Of a stretch of 64,000 bases of DNA, positions 9,153-18,297 are shown piece by piece (the first letter of the stretch is position 1; the number at the start of each line of letters is the position of its first letter). The notes under the pieces are model-generated. The model searched no databases. It worked only from the letters and a program-made list of their open reading frames with translations, and was not told the DNA's origin. A program made the translations under genes and the position numbers. The stretch comes from Bifidobacterium rousetti (GTDB lineage Bacteria > Actinomycetota > Actinomycetes > Actinomycetales > Bifidobacteriaceae), in the NCBI RefSeq assembly GCF_008698235.1, contig NZ_PEBH01000006.1:1-64000 (forward strand). Direction: 5' to 3'.

Positions 9153-9730
9153 CGCACGTCCTTCCCTTGGAAATTACCGTTTCCCCCGAACCCGTACCGG
9201 CGTTCAAGCGAAGCGGCCCCGCTCGCGAATCGACATCGACTCGTGCGTGGGCCGCTGATCGAACGGTCCCACGTCAAGACGACAGCGCGACAAGGGCGAT
9301 TCGCGGCGGAATCCGTCGAATCCGTCGAATCGAAGAAGATCGGAAACCCGCCGAGTGACGACGAAATGACGACTCAAGCGAGGAACGGCAGACGACCGGA
9401 AGAGCGATCAGGGTGATGCTCGATCAGCTGGCGCCTGATAACCGAACGGCCGGAAACTCGCGTCATTCCGCCACAATCACGGTGGACATCACGGCTGAGT
9501 CGAGGCACAGTCACACGACGGCCACGTCGCGATCACCGTGCGGATCGAGCCGGAATCACCCGAAATCACACGCGGCAGCTAACGGCCCGCCCGTTCACAT
9601 GCCTCTACACGCGCAACGCGACCACGACACACCCGGCACGAACGCCGCCGCAACAGCACATTCACAATTCCTTCATACATCGCAAGGCTGAATGTGCCTC
9701 GCACATCGTATACGCGGACGTGTGCGCGGA
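9153..9730. other. gap holding the pilus-operon promoter; no gene seen
   Basis: The promoter of the pilus operon should lie in the first few hundred bases above 9152, but I cannot fix its boxes. Open frames here are Ser/Thr/Arg/His-rich shadows with no SD or motif. No homopolymer of phase-variation length was seen. Confidence 0.45.
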
Positions 9731-11245
9731 TCAGCGACCCAACGCGGCCTTGAGGTCGCGGTTCTGGAAGCGGTCGTGCAGCAGGCAGTAGCCGCCGAAC
9801 ACGGCCAGCCACACCAGACCGGCGACCGCGGAGCCGATCGTGTCGGACGCAAGGAACAGCGTCACGTAGATGAACACGAAGAAGATGATCGCGATCGTGT
9901 TCGTCACCTTGTACGCCGGCATCACGAAGCCGTCGGGGATGAAATCGGCGGAACGGCGGTACCGCTGGTGCGCGACCATCGTCAGGATGTAGATGAAGAT
10001 GATCACCGCGGACGAGGCGGACGAGAACAGCACGAACGCGCTCGACACCTGCGGGAACGCGTTGATCACCGGCGACAACAGCACCAGCGCGGCCGACACG
10101 AGGATCGCGCGGGCCGGCACGCGGCGCTTCGAGACGACGCCGATCTTCTGGAACACCGGCGACTCCGACTCGATCGCCAGCTGGTAGAGGTGACGGCCGG
10201 CCGAGTACAGCAGCGAGTTCAACGACGACGACGCGGCCGTGATCACCACGAAGAACACCAGCGCCGACGCCCAGTTCAATCCCGCGTACTGGAACACCAT
10301 GATGAACGGCGACGCGAACGAGCCGTCCTTGTTCGGCTTGAACGTGGTCCACGGCACGATGCACATGATCGCCACCAGCGCACCCACGTAGAAGATCAGG
10401 ATGCGCATGATGATCTCGTTGATCGCCTTCGGCAGCACCTTGCGCGGGTTCTGCGTCTCGGACACGGTCACGCCGACGAACTCGATCGCCTCATACGCGA
10501 AGAACACCATCTGGAAGCTCATCAGGAACGCGAGCCAGCCGTTCGGCGCGATCGAGAAGTTCGAGAACAGGTTGTCGAGGCCCGCGTGGCCGGCGGGCGA
10601 CGGCGCGCTCTGGCCGGCGATCTGCACGGAACCGTAGTGGTAGCCGATCACGACCATGACCACGGCGGTCACGATCATCGCGCAGATCAGCGTGATCTTG
10701 ATCATCGAGAACCAGAACTCGGCCTCGCCGAACGCCTTCACGGCGATCAGGTTGATCGTGGCCAGCACCACGAGGAACGCCAGTTCGATCAACCATTTCC
10801 ACGCGCTCAGGTCGATGTCGAACGTGTTGAAGAACGTGATGAAATACGTGGAGACGGCCGTGATCTCGGTCATGCCGATGAGCACGAGCACGATCCAGTA
10901 CGACCATCCGGCGAACTTGCCCCAGCCGTTGCCGAGGTAGCGCGTGATGAAGTTGATGAACGTGTGCTGGCTCGGATCGCGGTACATCATCTCGCCGATC
11001 GCGCGCATCAGCATGAACATGACAAGGCCCACGCCGATGTACACGAACACGATGCTCGGACCGGTCAGGGCGATCGACTTGCCGGAGCCGAGGAACAGGC
11101 CGGTGCCGATCGTGCCGCCGATCGCGATGAACTGGACGTGGCGGTTGTTGAGGCCGCGGTCCATCTCGTTGTTCTCGTCGAGACTCTCGACGGACTTCAG
11201 GGTCGCGGTGGCCGCTTCGACTGACCTCGTGTTCGCATCGCTCAT
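9731..11245 (-). CDS. APC-family amino-acid permease (AAT type)
   Basis: Proton-coupled amino-acid importer of the amino-acid/polyamine/organocation superfamily, about 504 residues with about 12 membrane helices. The family signature is RGLNNRHVQFIAIGGTIGTG at the N-terminus, followed by SGKSIALTGPSI and, in the middle, FAYEAIEFVGVTVSETQNP. The AAT subgroup includes proline, aromatic and GABA permeases; the substrate cannot be decided by eye. The start at 11245 (MSDANT) was preferred because the longer frame (to 11311) has no better SD; the SD here is weak (GAGGG). It is paralogous to the permease at 18298-19776. Confidence 0.9.
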   Translation of the reverse strand: MSDANTRSVEAATATLKSVESLDENNEMDRGLNNRHVQFIAIGGTIGTGLFLGSGKSIALTGPSIVFVYIGVGLVMFMLMRAIGEMMYRDPSQHTFINFITRYLGNGWGKFAGWSYWIVLVLIGMTEITAVSTYFITFFNTFDIDLSAWKWLIELAFLVVLATINLIAVKAFGEAEFWFSMIKITLICAMIVTAVVMVVIGYHYGSVQIAGQSAPSPAGHAGLDNLFSNFSIAPNGWLAFLMSFQMVFFAYEAIEFVGVTVSETQNPRKVLPKAINEIIMRILIFYVGALVAIMCIVPWTTFKPNKDGSFASPFIMVFQYAGLNWASALVFFVVITAASSSLNSLLYSAGRHLYQLAIESESPVFQKIGVVSKRRVPARAILVSAALVLLSPVINAFPQVSSAFVLFSSASSAVIIFIYILTMVAHQRYRRSADFIPDGFVMPAYKVTNTIAIIFFVFIYVTLFLASDTIGSAVAGLVWLAVFGGYCLLHDRFQNRDLKAALGR

Positions 11246-11458
11246 ACCGCTGCCCTCACTCCTCACTTCGCTTCGATTCGCGTGTTCAAATGCAGGTTCA
11301 AACTGTAGCACCGGGCGGGACGGAAAAGTTCATTCGGTTCAATTATCATGTAACGTCTCTGTGAACTTTGCACAGATGAGTTCAATTTGCCATGCTCCGT
11401 CTTGTGGCCCAAAATTGAACTTTCGTTTTTGGCGGAAAGGATGTTCCCAGCGTGGACC

Positions 11459-11550
11459 GCGTGGGGGCGGCGGTCCGCTATTACCGACACGCTCCGGGCC
11501 GCTCTGGCCAAGTCTTTACGGTCCGCAACAGCGGACCGCCGCCCCCACGC
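11459..11550. repeat. hairpin element 1 (21-bp perfect arms)
   Basis: Arms 11459-11479 and 11530-11550 (GCGTGGGGGCGGCGG...) are exact inverted repeats around a 50-nt loop. The loop read on the minus strand starts CGGACCGTA, then CTTGGCC, GAGCGGCC and GAGCGTGT, and so matches the loop of element 2 read on the plus strand. The arms of the two elements do not match each other. Confidence 0.7.
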
Positions 11551-11637
11551 TCCGTTTCAGCGTTCCGTTACGTTTCAGCGTATATTTCCATGCAATTCCG
11601 CGTGATTCCGCTTCTTACGTAACGTTTGCGCCGACGA

Positions 11638-11724
11638 GGAGGGCAGGGCGGTTTGTCGTGCCGGACCGTAGGCTTGGCCGAGCGGCCTTGAGCGTGTCCG
11701 GCACGACAAACCGGCCTGTCCTCC
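11638..11724. repeat. hairpin element 2 (29-bp arms, same loop as element 1)
   Basis: Arms 11638-11666 and 11696-11724 pair at 27 of 29 positions. The loop CGGACCGTAGGCTTGGCC, GAGCGGCC, TTGAGCGTGT is the same conserved core as in element 1, in the opposite orientation. No U-run follows on the minus strand, so a simple terminator for the ABC operon is not obvious. Confidence 0.7.
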
Positions 11725-11756
11725 GGCCCCGGCACCCCCCGGCACTACTCACTACG

Positions 11757-14738
11757 CTATTCGATGCTTTTCAGTGAGACCGCGGGGTCGATGCGGTCCA
11801 GGACCGGGTTGGTGAAGAGCTGGACCAGGAGGGCGAAGGCGAGGGTCACTGCGGCGGCGATCAGATAGCTGACGGGACGCACATGGACCTCGAAGTACAT
11901 GCCGGGCATGTTAAGGGCGGCGGTGAGGAGGCCTCCGACCCATCGTCCGAGCGGCAGTCCGACCGCGATGCCGGCGAGCGTCAGGATCAGCATCTCCTTG
12001 TTCACGTACGTGTGCACCTCGCGGTCGTAGAAGCCCAGGACCTTGAGCGTCGCCATCTCGCGCACGCGTTCGGACACGTTGGTATTGGCGAGTGTGAACA
12101 GCACGACCAGCGCGAGTCCGCCCGCGAGCCCGACGATCAGGGCGACGACCGCGGCCATGAGCTTGAACTCGAAACTGCGTTCGAGCTTGGCGTTGCTGAC
12201 GGCGCTCAGCACCTTCGCGTCGCGGTCGAGCTTGGCGGCGTAGTCGATCTGTTCGTCGTCAATACCTTGCAGATTGGCGTAGAGCGCGTTCAGTTCGACG
12301 CCGTCGGAGACCGTGCCTGCATCGGCGTCGTCGTTGTCATCGTCATCCGCGCCGAACAGCTGCCGGTAGTAGGACGTGGTCAGGTAGAGATCGGAGCCGA
12401 TCACGGATTCGCTGACGGCGTGGACGCGGGCCTTGGCGCGTTCGGAATCGCCGTTGCGCAGGGTGATCTCGTCGCCGGCCTTGACGCCGAGCGACGCGGC
12501 GGCGGACCGTGAGACGATCACGCCGGAACCGGTGAAGGTCGGGGCGGAGTCGGACGAGGCACCAGAATCGCCGGCATCGGACAGCCTGACCTCGTCACCG
12601 GTGCGGTAGGCGTTCATCGTGCCGTCGGATACGACGCGCAAATCGGCGATCGCGCGCAGATCGGCGGCGGACGGCACGGCGACGAGCTGGACTGTGGTCG
12701 ATTCGTCGTCGGCGTTCGTCATCTCGCCGTTGTCGATGCGGGCGGGCGTCGCCTCGCCGTCGAGTTTGCCGTCGTCGCGCAGACGCTGTTCGACGGCGGC
12801 GAGATCGTCGTGATCGGTGACGACCATCAGGTCGTAGCGGTAGATGTCCTGATACTGGCGCGCGGGGATCGCGTCGACGCTGTCGTTGATCGCAAATCCG
12901 CACACGATAAGCGCGGTGCAGCCGGCCACGCCGCCGACCGTCATGATCAGACGCGATTTGAACCGCATGATGTTGCGCACGGTCACCTTGTTGAGGAATC
13001 CCATGCGACGCCACACCGGGCGTACGCGCTCGAGCAGGACGCGCGTGCCCGCCTTCGGCGCTTTCGGGCGCATCAGCGCGGCAGGCGTCTGCCGCAACTC
13101 GCCCGCACACGCGACGACGGTCGCGACGACGATGCCGACGACGAACAGGGCGATGCCGGCCGAACCGTACACCCAGTCGTATTCGATGCGCACGCCGGGA
13201 ACCGTGTACAGGCCGTTCAGCACGACGAGCAGGAACGCGGGAATCCCGACAAACCCGGCGACGAGGCCCAGTCCGCCGCCGATCAGGCAGGCGAGCGCGG
13301 CGAACAGCACGTAGCGGGCGGCGATCGCGGCCGGACCATAGCCGAGGCCGACGTATGTGCCGATCAGGCCGCGTTCCTCCTCGACCATGCGCGTCATCGC
13401 GGTGAGGCTCATGAGCACGGCGACGGTCAGGAACACGACCGGAAACGCGCGGCCGATCGACTCGATCGAGCTCACGTCGGATTTGAGCTGGCTGAACCCG
13501 CCGATCGCGGAGCGCGTGCTCACATACCAGCGCGCCTGTGCGATCTTGTCGGGCACTTGCGCACTTTCCTCGTCCAGTTGCGCGGTGGTCTCAGCTTTCT
13601 GGCGGTCAAGGTCGGTTTGCCCCTGATCCAGCTGTGTCTGGGATCGTTGCAATTCCGGGCTTTTGGCGATGATGGCCTGACGCGCTTGGTCGCTGGATAC
13701 TTGACCTCCCTGCGCAAGCGACCCCGCGGATCGCGCACTTTGGGCCGCTATCGCATCAACCTGCTGGTTGAATTGCGCACGTTGCTGGTCCAGTTGCGCT
13801 TGCGCGTCGGCGAATTTCCGGGTCGCCTCGGCTCGGGCGTCGTCGATCTTTTGCTGGGCCTCGTCGATGAGCTGTTGGCGGCGGGCCTTCTGGCGTTGCG
13901 ACTGAATTTGCGTCGTGATGCGGTCGGCGACGGCTCTGACTGTCCGATCGTAGCGGTCGGAGAACGTGTCCTCGGCCTTGGCGCCGGCCACGGCGATGCT
14001 GATCGAGGTGTAGACGTCGCCGGTCACGCCGTCGGAGGGCGCGAAGAACGCGTAGTCGGAGGCGGCGTTGTTGCGGAACGCCTCGCTGCTGATGCCGTCG
14101 GGGTTGCTCAGGTCCGCGAGGTCGAGGACCTGCCCGGTGATGGTGAGCTGGGTAGGGAACGAGGGCGATGCGTCGGCGGAATCGGCCGAGTCATCGGTTG
14201 ATCCCGTGGATTCCGCGGCCGTGCCGACCGGGGTGACGGTGAGTTTGTCGCCGATGTTGTAGCCGCTGTCCTTGAGGAACTTGCGGGTGACGGCGACCTC
14301 GCCGGCCTTCGTGGGCATGCGTCCGGATTCGAGATACGGGCGGTCGAGCGCGGTGTCGGCATCGCCCGAACCGGCGCCCGCGCCCCCGGCCGCGCCCCCG
14401 CCCGCGATCTCGTTGATCGTCACGGTTTTTTCGGCGCCGTCGATCGGCACCTTGACGGACTGGCTGCGCACGCCCTGTACGGTCTCGACCCCGTCGACCG
14501 CACGCAGGGCGTCGACGTCGTCGGACGTCAATCCGAGCGTGGAGACCACCTGGATGTCGCGCAGACCCTGCGCGTCGTAGAACCGGTCGGCGCCGAGGAA
14601 CATGTCGCGGCATCCCGCGTAGATGCCGGTCAGCACGGCCACGCCGAGCAGCGAGATCAGGGCGATCGACGCGAAGCGTTTCCACGATCGAAGCCAGCAC
14701 CGCAGCATGTCCTTGACGAACGCACGTCCGGTCATCAC
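11757..14738 (-). CDS. FtsX/MacB-type ABC transporter permease, large
   Basis: Membrane subunit of a two-component ABC exporter, 993 residues. It has an N-terminal anchor (RFASIALISLLGVAVLTGIYAG), an extracellular domain containing a long Gln/Ala/Asp-rich coiled coil (QQLIDEAQQKIDDARAEA...), three central helices with a MTRMVEEERGLIGTYVGLGYG loop, a second extracellular domain, and three C-terminal helices with LKVLGFYDREVHTYVNKE. The duplicated FtsX domains match the large YknZ-like permeases of Gram-positives that export lipids, peptides or antibiotics. The ATPase gene lies 9 bp upstream on the same strand. Confidence 0.88.
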   Translation of the reverse strand: MMTGRAFVKDMLRCWLRSWKRFASIALISLLGVAVLTGIYAGCRDMFLGADRFYDAQGLRDIQVVSTLGLTSDDVDALRAVDGVETVQGVRSQSVKVPIDGAEKTVTINEIAGGGAAGGAGAGSGDADTALDRPYLESGRMPTKAGEVAVTRKFLKDSGYNIGDKLTVTPVGTAAESTGSTDDSADSADASPSFPTQLTITGQVLDLADLSNPDGISSEAFRNNAASDYAFFAPSDGVTGDVYTSISIAVAGAKAEDTFSDRYDRTVRAVADRITTQIQSQRQKARRQQLIDEAQQKIDDARAEATRKFADAQAQLDQQRAQFNQQVDAIAAQSARSAGSLAQGGQVSSDQARQAIIAKSPELQRSQTQLDQGQTDLDRQKAETTAQLDEESAQVPDKIAQARWYVSTRSAIGGFSQLKSDVSSIESIGRAFPVVFLTVAVLMSLTAMTRMVEEERGLIGTYVGLGYGPAAIAARYVLFAALACLIGGGLGLVAGFVGIPAFLLVVLNGLYTVPGVRIEYDWVYGSAGIALFVVGIVVATVVACAGELRQTPAALMRPKAPKAGTRVLLERVRPVWRRMGFLNKVTVRNIMRFKSRLIMTVGGVAGCTALIVCGFAINDSVDAIPARQYQDIYRYDLMVVTDHDDLAAVEQRLRDDGKLDGEATPARIDNGEMTNADDESTTVQLVAVPSAADLRAIADLRVVSDGTMNAYRTGDEVRLSDAGDSGASSDSAPTFTGSGVIVSRSAAASLGVKAGDEITLRNGDSERAKARVHAVSESVIGSDLYLTTSYYRQLFGADDDDNDDADAGTVSDGVELNALYANLQGIDDEQIDYAAKLDRDAKVLSAVSNAKLERSFEFKLMAAVVALIVGLAGGLALVVLFTLANTNVSERVREMATLKVLGFYDREVHTYVNKEMLILTLAGIAVGLPLGRWVGGLLTAALNMPGMYFEVHVRPVSYLIAAAVTLAFALLVQLFTNPVLDRIDPAVSLKSIE

Positions 14739-14747
14739 ACGCCTCCC

Positions 14748-15452
14748 TCACCACTCGATGTCGGCGATGGGCGTCGGATGCTCGTTGACCTCGGCGGCGG
14801 TCACGCGGCCGGAACGGAAGTGGATCACCTTGTGCGCCATCGGAGCGAGCGCGGAGTTGTGGGTGATGATCATCACGGTCATCCCCTCCTCGCGGCAGAT
14901 GTCCTGCAGCAGGGTCAGGACCTCCTTGCCAGTCTCGTAGTCGAGCGCGCCGGTCGGTTCGTCGCACAGCAGCAGCTTCGGCTTCTTCGCGATCGCGCGG
15001 GCGATCGACACGCGCTGCTGTTCGCCGCCGGACAGCTGCGCCGGGAAGTTGTCGAGGCGCTCCCCCAGCCCGACCTTGCGCAGCGTCTCGGCCGGATCGA
15101 AATGATCCGGACAGATCTGACTCGCCAGTTCGACGTTCTCGAGCGCGGTCAGGTTGGGTACGAGGTTGTAGAACTGGAACACGAAGCCGATGTCGTTGCG
15201 CCGGTAGGTGATGAGGTCGCGCTTCCTCAAGTCCGTGATGTCGCGACCGCCGACGACCACGCGCCCGGAGGTCGCGGTGTCCATGCCGCCCAGGATGTTC
15301 AGGGCCGTGGTCTTGCCCGCGCCCGACTGGCCGAGGATCACGGTCAGCTCGCCCCGGTCGGCGGTGAAGCTCGCGCCGTCGAGCGCCCGGATCGGCCTGC
15401 CGCCGCCCGTCGGATACTCCTTGACCACATTGTCGAATTCGATGTACGCCAT
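14748..15452 (-). CDS. ABC transporter ATPase (LolD/MacB class)
   Basis: Cytoplasmic ATPase partner of the FtsX-type permease that follows it, about 234 residues. Walker [10 protein letters not shown] (residues 41-49), Q-loop [16 protein letters not shown], signature LSGGEQQR, Walker [13 protein letters not shown] and switch His in IITHNSAL are all present. The ATG at 15452 follows GGGGGTG; a GTG nine bases upstream is an alternative. A dyad at 15513-15532 in its promoter region may be the TetR operator. Confidence 0.92.
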   Translation of the reverse strand: MAYIEFDNVVKEYPTGGGRPIRALDGASFTADRGELTVILGQSGAGKTTALNILGGMDTATSGRVVVGGRDITDLRKRDLITYRRNDIGFVFQFYNLVPNLTALENVELASQICPDHFDPAETLRKVGLGERLDNFPAQLSGGEQQRVSIARAIAKKPKLLLCDEPTGALDYETGKEVLTLLQDICREEGMTVMIITHNSALAPMAHKVIHFRSGRVTAAEVNEHPTPIADIEW

Positions 15453-15512
15453 GTCGCTCACCCCCGCTGCAAACACCCGTCCGCCCATATACGCACGGCC
15501 CGGCCTTCGAAG

Positions 15513-15532
15513 TTGATGAATGTTATCATCAA
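15513..15532. promoter_or_regulatory. dyad TTGATGA-6-TCATCAA, candidate TetR operator
   Basis: Seven-base arms with a six-base spacer about 60 bp upstream of the ABC ATPase start. The size fits a TetR-family site, and the TetR gene at 17425 is the nearest unassigned regulator. Confidence 0.45.
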
Positions 15533-15625
15533 GTAAAACAACACCGTGTCGGTTCCACAACCAACAGTCGATTCGATAAATGTCGGGCTGCGTAGGATTG
15601 TCGCCACATGCGTCCCATGTCCGTC

Positions 15626-15637
15626 TAACTTTCCCTA
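15626..15637. repeat. TAACTTTCCC decamer, upstream copy
   Basis: One of six TAACTTTCCC/TCAACTTTCC decamers found only around the AlbA_2-type gene; this one is about 150 bp before its start. Confidence 0.5.
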
Positions 15638-15747
15638 GTCATCGAATTCAGGCCCCACACACCCGATACCATCCCCGACACCATTCAGCGAATGACCATA
15701 AAACATTGGATTTTCAACGTCTTCACCATCGGCCGCAGCAATATCAG

Positions 15748-15767
15748 TAACTTTCCCTAACTTTCCC
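15748..15767. promoter_or_regulatory. tandem TAACTTTCCC decamers in front of the AlbA_2 gene
   Basis: Two direct, abutting 10-bp copies (one helical turn) lie just before the GGAGG and start codon of the AlbA_2-type gene. This is where a repressor site would overlap the transcript start. Confidence 0.5.
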
Positions 15768-15786
15768 GATGGAGGATAATGCATGT

Positions 15787-17250
15787 ATGGAAAATCTGAC
15801 GCTATTGGTGAATGAACTTGCCAAGCAACCAGCCGAAACCGAATGGCTGGAGTTCAAGCACAACAAGTACACCCCCGAAATGATCGGGGAAGATGTAAGC
15901 GCCTTGGCAAACGGTGCCGCTCTCGCCGGACACCCATTCGCTTACCTGATCTGGGGCGTCGATGACGCCACCCACGAGATACTCGGCACCGATAACGAGT
16001 GGCACACCATGCACGTCAAGCAGCAGGAGATTGAGAACTGGGTGCGCACACAACTGTCAGGCAATACCGAACTGGATTTTCTACGCACCCAAATCGACGA
16101 GCAACGACATGTGCTTGTTCTCAAGATCAGCAGCGCCGTGAACCGTCCCGTGTCATTCAACAAGACAGAGTACATCCGAGTCGGCAGCTATACGAAAAAA
16201 CTGCGGGACGTGCCATCGAAGCAAACAGCTCTATGGGATCGCCTACGCGCCAGCAGGTTCGAGAACGACATCGCCAAAAATAATCTAACCGCAACAGAGG
16301 TTCTGTCATCACTTGACGCCCAATCCTGTTTCGACCATCTCAATCGTCCCTATCCTTCAACCATGCAAGCGATTGTGGACTACTTTGAAGAGGAGGGGAT
16401 CGTCATCAGACAGGACGATGGAAGGTATTCCATCTCCAACATGGGCGCCCTTCTTTTCGCCAAACACCTCACCGATTTCCCACGGCTGAATCGTAAGACT
16501 GTCAGGATCATCCGGTACGACGGCGATAACCGCATGGGCTCAAGCAAGGAAGAGGAATACACCACCGGCTACGCCGTTAATTTCGACGGACTTATCAAAC
16601 TGATCAGTGCCATGACACCCTCCCGTGAGATAGTCGGCAAGTCATTGAGGGAGGAGCATGGGAACTACCCCGAACTGGCCATTCGAGAAGCTGTGGCCAA
16701 CGCCCTCATCCATCAGGATTTCACCGTGACCGGAGCGGGTCCGATGGTCGAGATCTTCGACCATCGCATGGAGATCACCAATCCCGGCACGCTCATGGTC
16801 GACCAAATGCGAATCATCGACGCGCCGCCACGCTCTCGCAATGAGGACACCGCCGCATTCATGCGCCGAATGAAAATCTGCGAAGAGCTCGGTACCGGCT
16901 GGGACAAAATCGCCATGTCCTGCGAACTCATGGAGCTACCTTCACCGAGGATCCGAGGATATGACACAGGAACACGCGTTACGCTTTACTCGGAGCGCCC
17001 GTTCAGCAGCATCTCCATGGACGACAGGGAATGGGCTTGCTATATGCACGCCTGCCTTCGCTATATCAATGAAGACGCTGGATCAGCATATATGACCAAC
17101 AGCAGTCTTCGACATCGATTCGGTCTCGGACAGCAATCACAGCCAGTGATTTCCAAACTCATCAAACGCACTATGGAGAGAACCCTCATCAAACCTTTGG
17201 ATCCGAAGACAGCGCCTCGCTACATGCAATACATCCCCATATGGGCATGA
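15787..17250 (+). CDS. AlbA_2 (Schlafen-like) plus C-terminal ATPase putative regulator
   Basis: About 487 residues. N-terminal AlbA_2 region (ETEWLEFKHN, then LIWGVDDATHEILGT and EYIRVGSYTKKLRD) and a C-terminal GHKL-type ATP-binding region (YPELAIREAVANALIHQDF, ITNPG). Family members are annotated as transcriptional regulators or RecG-related; several act in phage defence or stress control, but no role is shown here. ATG 15787 is chosen because GGAGG lies 11 nt upstream; the ATG at 15769 overlaps that SD. The gene is more AT-rich than its neighbours, and decameric repeats flank it on both sides, which suggests acquisition and perhaps autoregulation. Confidence 0.8.
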   Translation: MENLTLLVNELAKQPAETEWLEFKHNKYTPEMIGEDVSALANGAALAGHPFAYLIWGVDDATHEILGTDNEWHTMHVKQQEIENWVRTQLSGNTELDFLRTQIDEQRHVLVLKISSAVNRPVSFNKTEYIRVGSYTKKLRDVPSKQTALWDRLRASRFENDIAKNNLTATEVLSSLDAQSCFDHLNRPYPSTMQAIVDYFEEEGIVIRQDDGRYSISNMGALLFAKHLTDFPRLNRKTVRIIRYDGDNRMGSSKEEEYTTGYAVNFDGLIKLISAMTPSREIVGKSLREEHGNYPELAIREAVANALIHQDFTVTGAGPMVEIFDHRMEITNPGTLMVDQMRIIDAPPRSRNEDTAAFMRRMKICEELGTGWDKIAMSCELMELPSPRIRGYDTGTRVTLYSERPFSSISMDDREWACYMHACLRYINEDAGSAYMTNSSLRHRFGLGQQSQPVISKLIKRTMERTLIKPLDPKTAPRYMQYIPIWA

Positions 17251-17272
17251 TCAGACGCACGGCCACATGCCG

Positions 17273-17282
17273 CAACTTTCCC
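17273..17282. repeat. CAACTTTCCC decamer after the AlbA_2 gene
   Basis: Single copy just downstream of the AlbA_2-type stop codon, same orientation as the others. Confidence 0.4.
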
Positions 17283-17372
17283 GAGCTCCTCCAAATGAGC
17301 CGACGCTCGCGTGACAACGAGCCGGGAAACGCAGGAACGGCAACGTCAGTCGCACTCGCCATTCCATGGAAA

Positions 17373-17392
17373 TCAACTTTCCTCAACTTTCC
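17373..17392. promoter_or_regulatory. tandem TCAACTTTCC decamers in front of the TetR gene
   Basis: Two abutting 10-bp direct repeats 33 bp before the TetR start. They mirror the tandem pair at 15748-15767, so both genes may answer to the same protein. Confidence 0.5.
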
Positions 17393-17424
17393 GGAATCGA
17401 ACTATCGAGCAGAAAGGCAACATC

Positions 17425-18081
17425 ATGGGCAAAGAAGCCAAAGAGGCCAAAGGTCTGACGGAAAGCCGGCGGACGCGCTATACCCGAGCCGCGATGCAGG
17501 ACGCACTCATCGAGCTGCTCCGCGATCAGGCGCTCGGTGACATCACCGTCAAAGCCTTGTGCGAACGGGCGGACGTGAACCGATCCACGTTCTACGCCCA
17601 CTACTCCAGCATCGAAGAGCTGCTGCACGATATCGAGGACGACACCATGGCATGGGTCACGGCCGCGCTCGACCAGCTCATGAAGCAACCGGACCCGGCA
17701 GGCATCGAACACATCATCGAACGCGTGTGCCGATACATCGCCGACAATCGCAATCATCTGCAAGTGCTGATGAGTCCGAAGGCGGACGTCGGATTCCAAC
17801 AGCAACTGCTCGAACTGATTTACGGCAGACAATCAATGGTCGAGCGGATGCAGACCGGCGCCGCCACACCGCAGGAGGCGCAGATGCGCATGCGGTTCGC
17901 CGTCTCCGGCAGTATCGGTCTCATCCAACACTGGCTCGCAACCGATCTCGCCGCTACCCCGGAATCCGTGGCGCACATCATTTTCACGATGTCCATTCCC
18001 GCCAATATGGCCGGGCAACGGACAGGTGAACCGGAACAGCCTGGCTCCGACACCGCCTGCGAACGCCGGACAAGCGCGTGA
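17425..18081 (+). CDS. TetR-family transcriptional regulator
   Basis: About 218 residues. The N-terminal helix-turn-helix reads RYTRAAMQDALIELLRD, then DITVKALCERADVNRSTFYA HYSS, the classic TetR recognition helix. The C-terminal half is helical and would bind an effector. AGAAAGG precedes the ATG at 17425. TetR genes of this type often sit beside FtsX-type ABC exporters; here the ABC pair (minus strand, from 15452) is separated from it by the AlbA_2-type gene. The permease downstream on the same strand is an alternative target. Confidence 0.88.
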   Translation: MGKEAKEAKGLTESRRTRYTRAAMQDALIELLRDQALGDITVKALCERADVNRSTFYAHYSSIEELLHDIEDDTMAWVTAALDQLMKQPDPAGIEHIIERVCRYIADNRNHLQVLMSPKADVGFQQQLLELIYGRQSMVERMQTGAATPQEAQMRMRFAVSGSIGLIQHWLATDLAATPESVAHIIFTMSIPANMAGQRTGEPEQPGSDTACERRTSA

Positions 18082-18297
18082 CGAGGCGAAACGGACTGTC
18101 ACACAACTTATCCGTCATCGCAGATGCCTCATACACAAACACTTCCGCAAACGACTACGACTCTGGCTGTGGAACGCGTCACACAGTATGACAGCCGTAC
18201 AATACTGCTGTCCACGATGCCGCATCGCACGGATGCACCAGCACCCGCCCAATCCCAGACGGTATCGCACAATGACACGAGAGAAAAGAGAATATCC

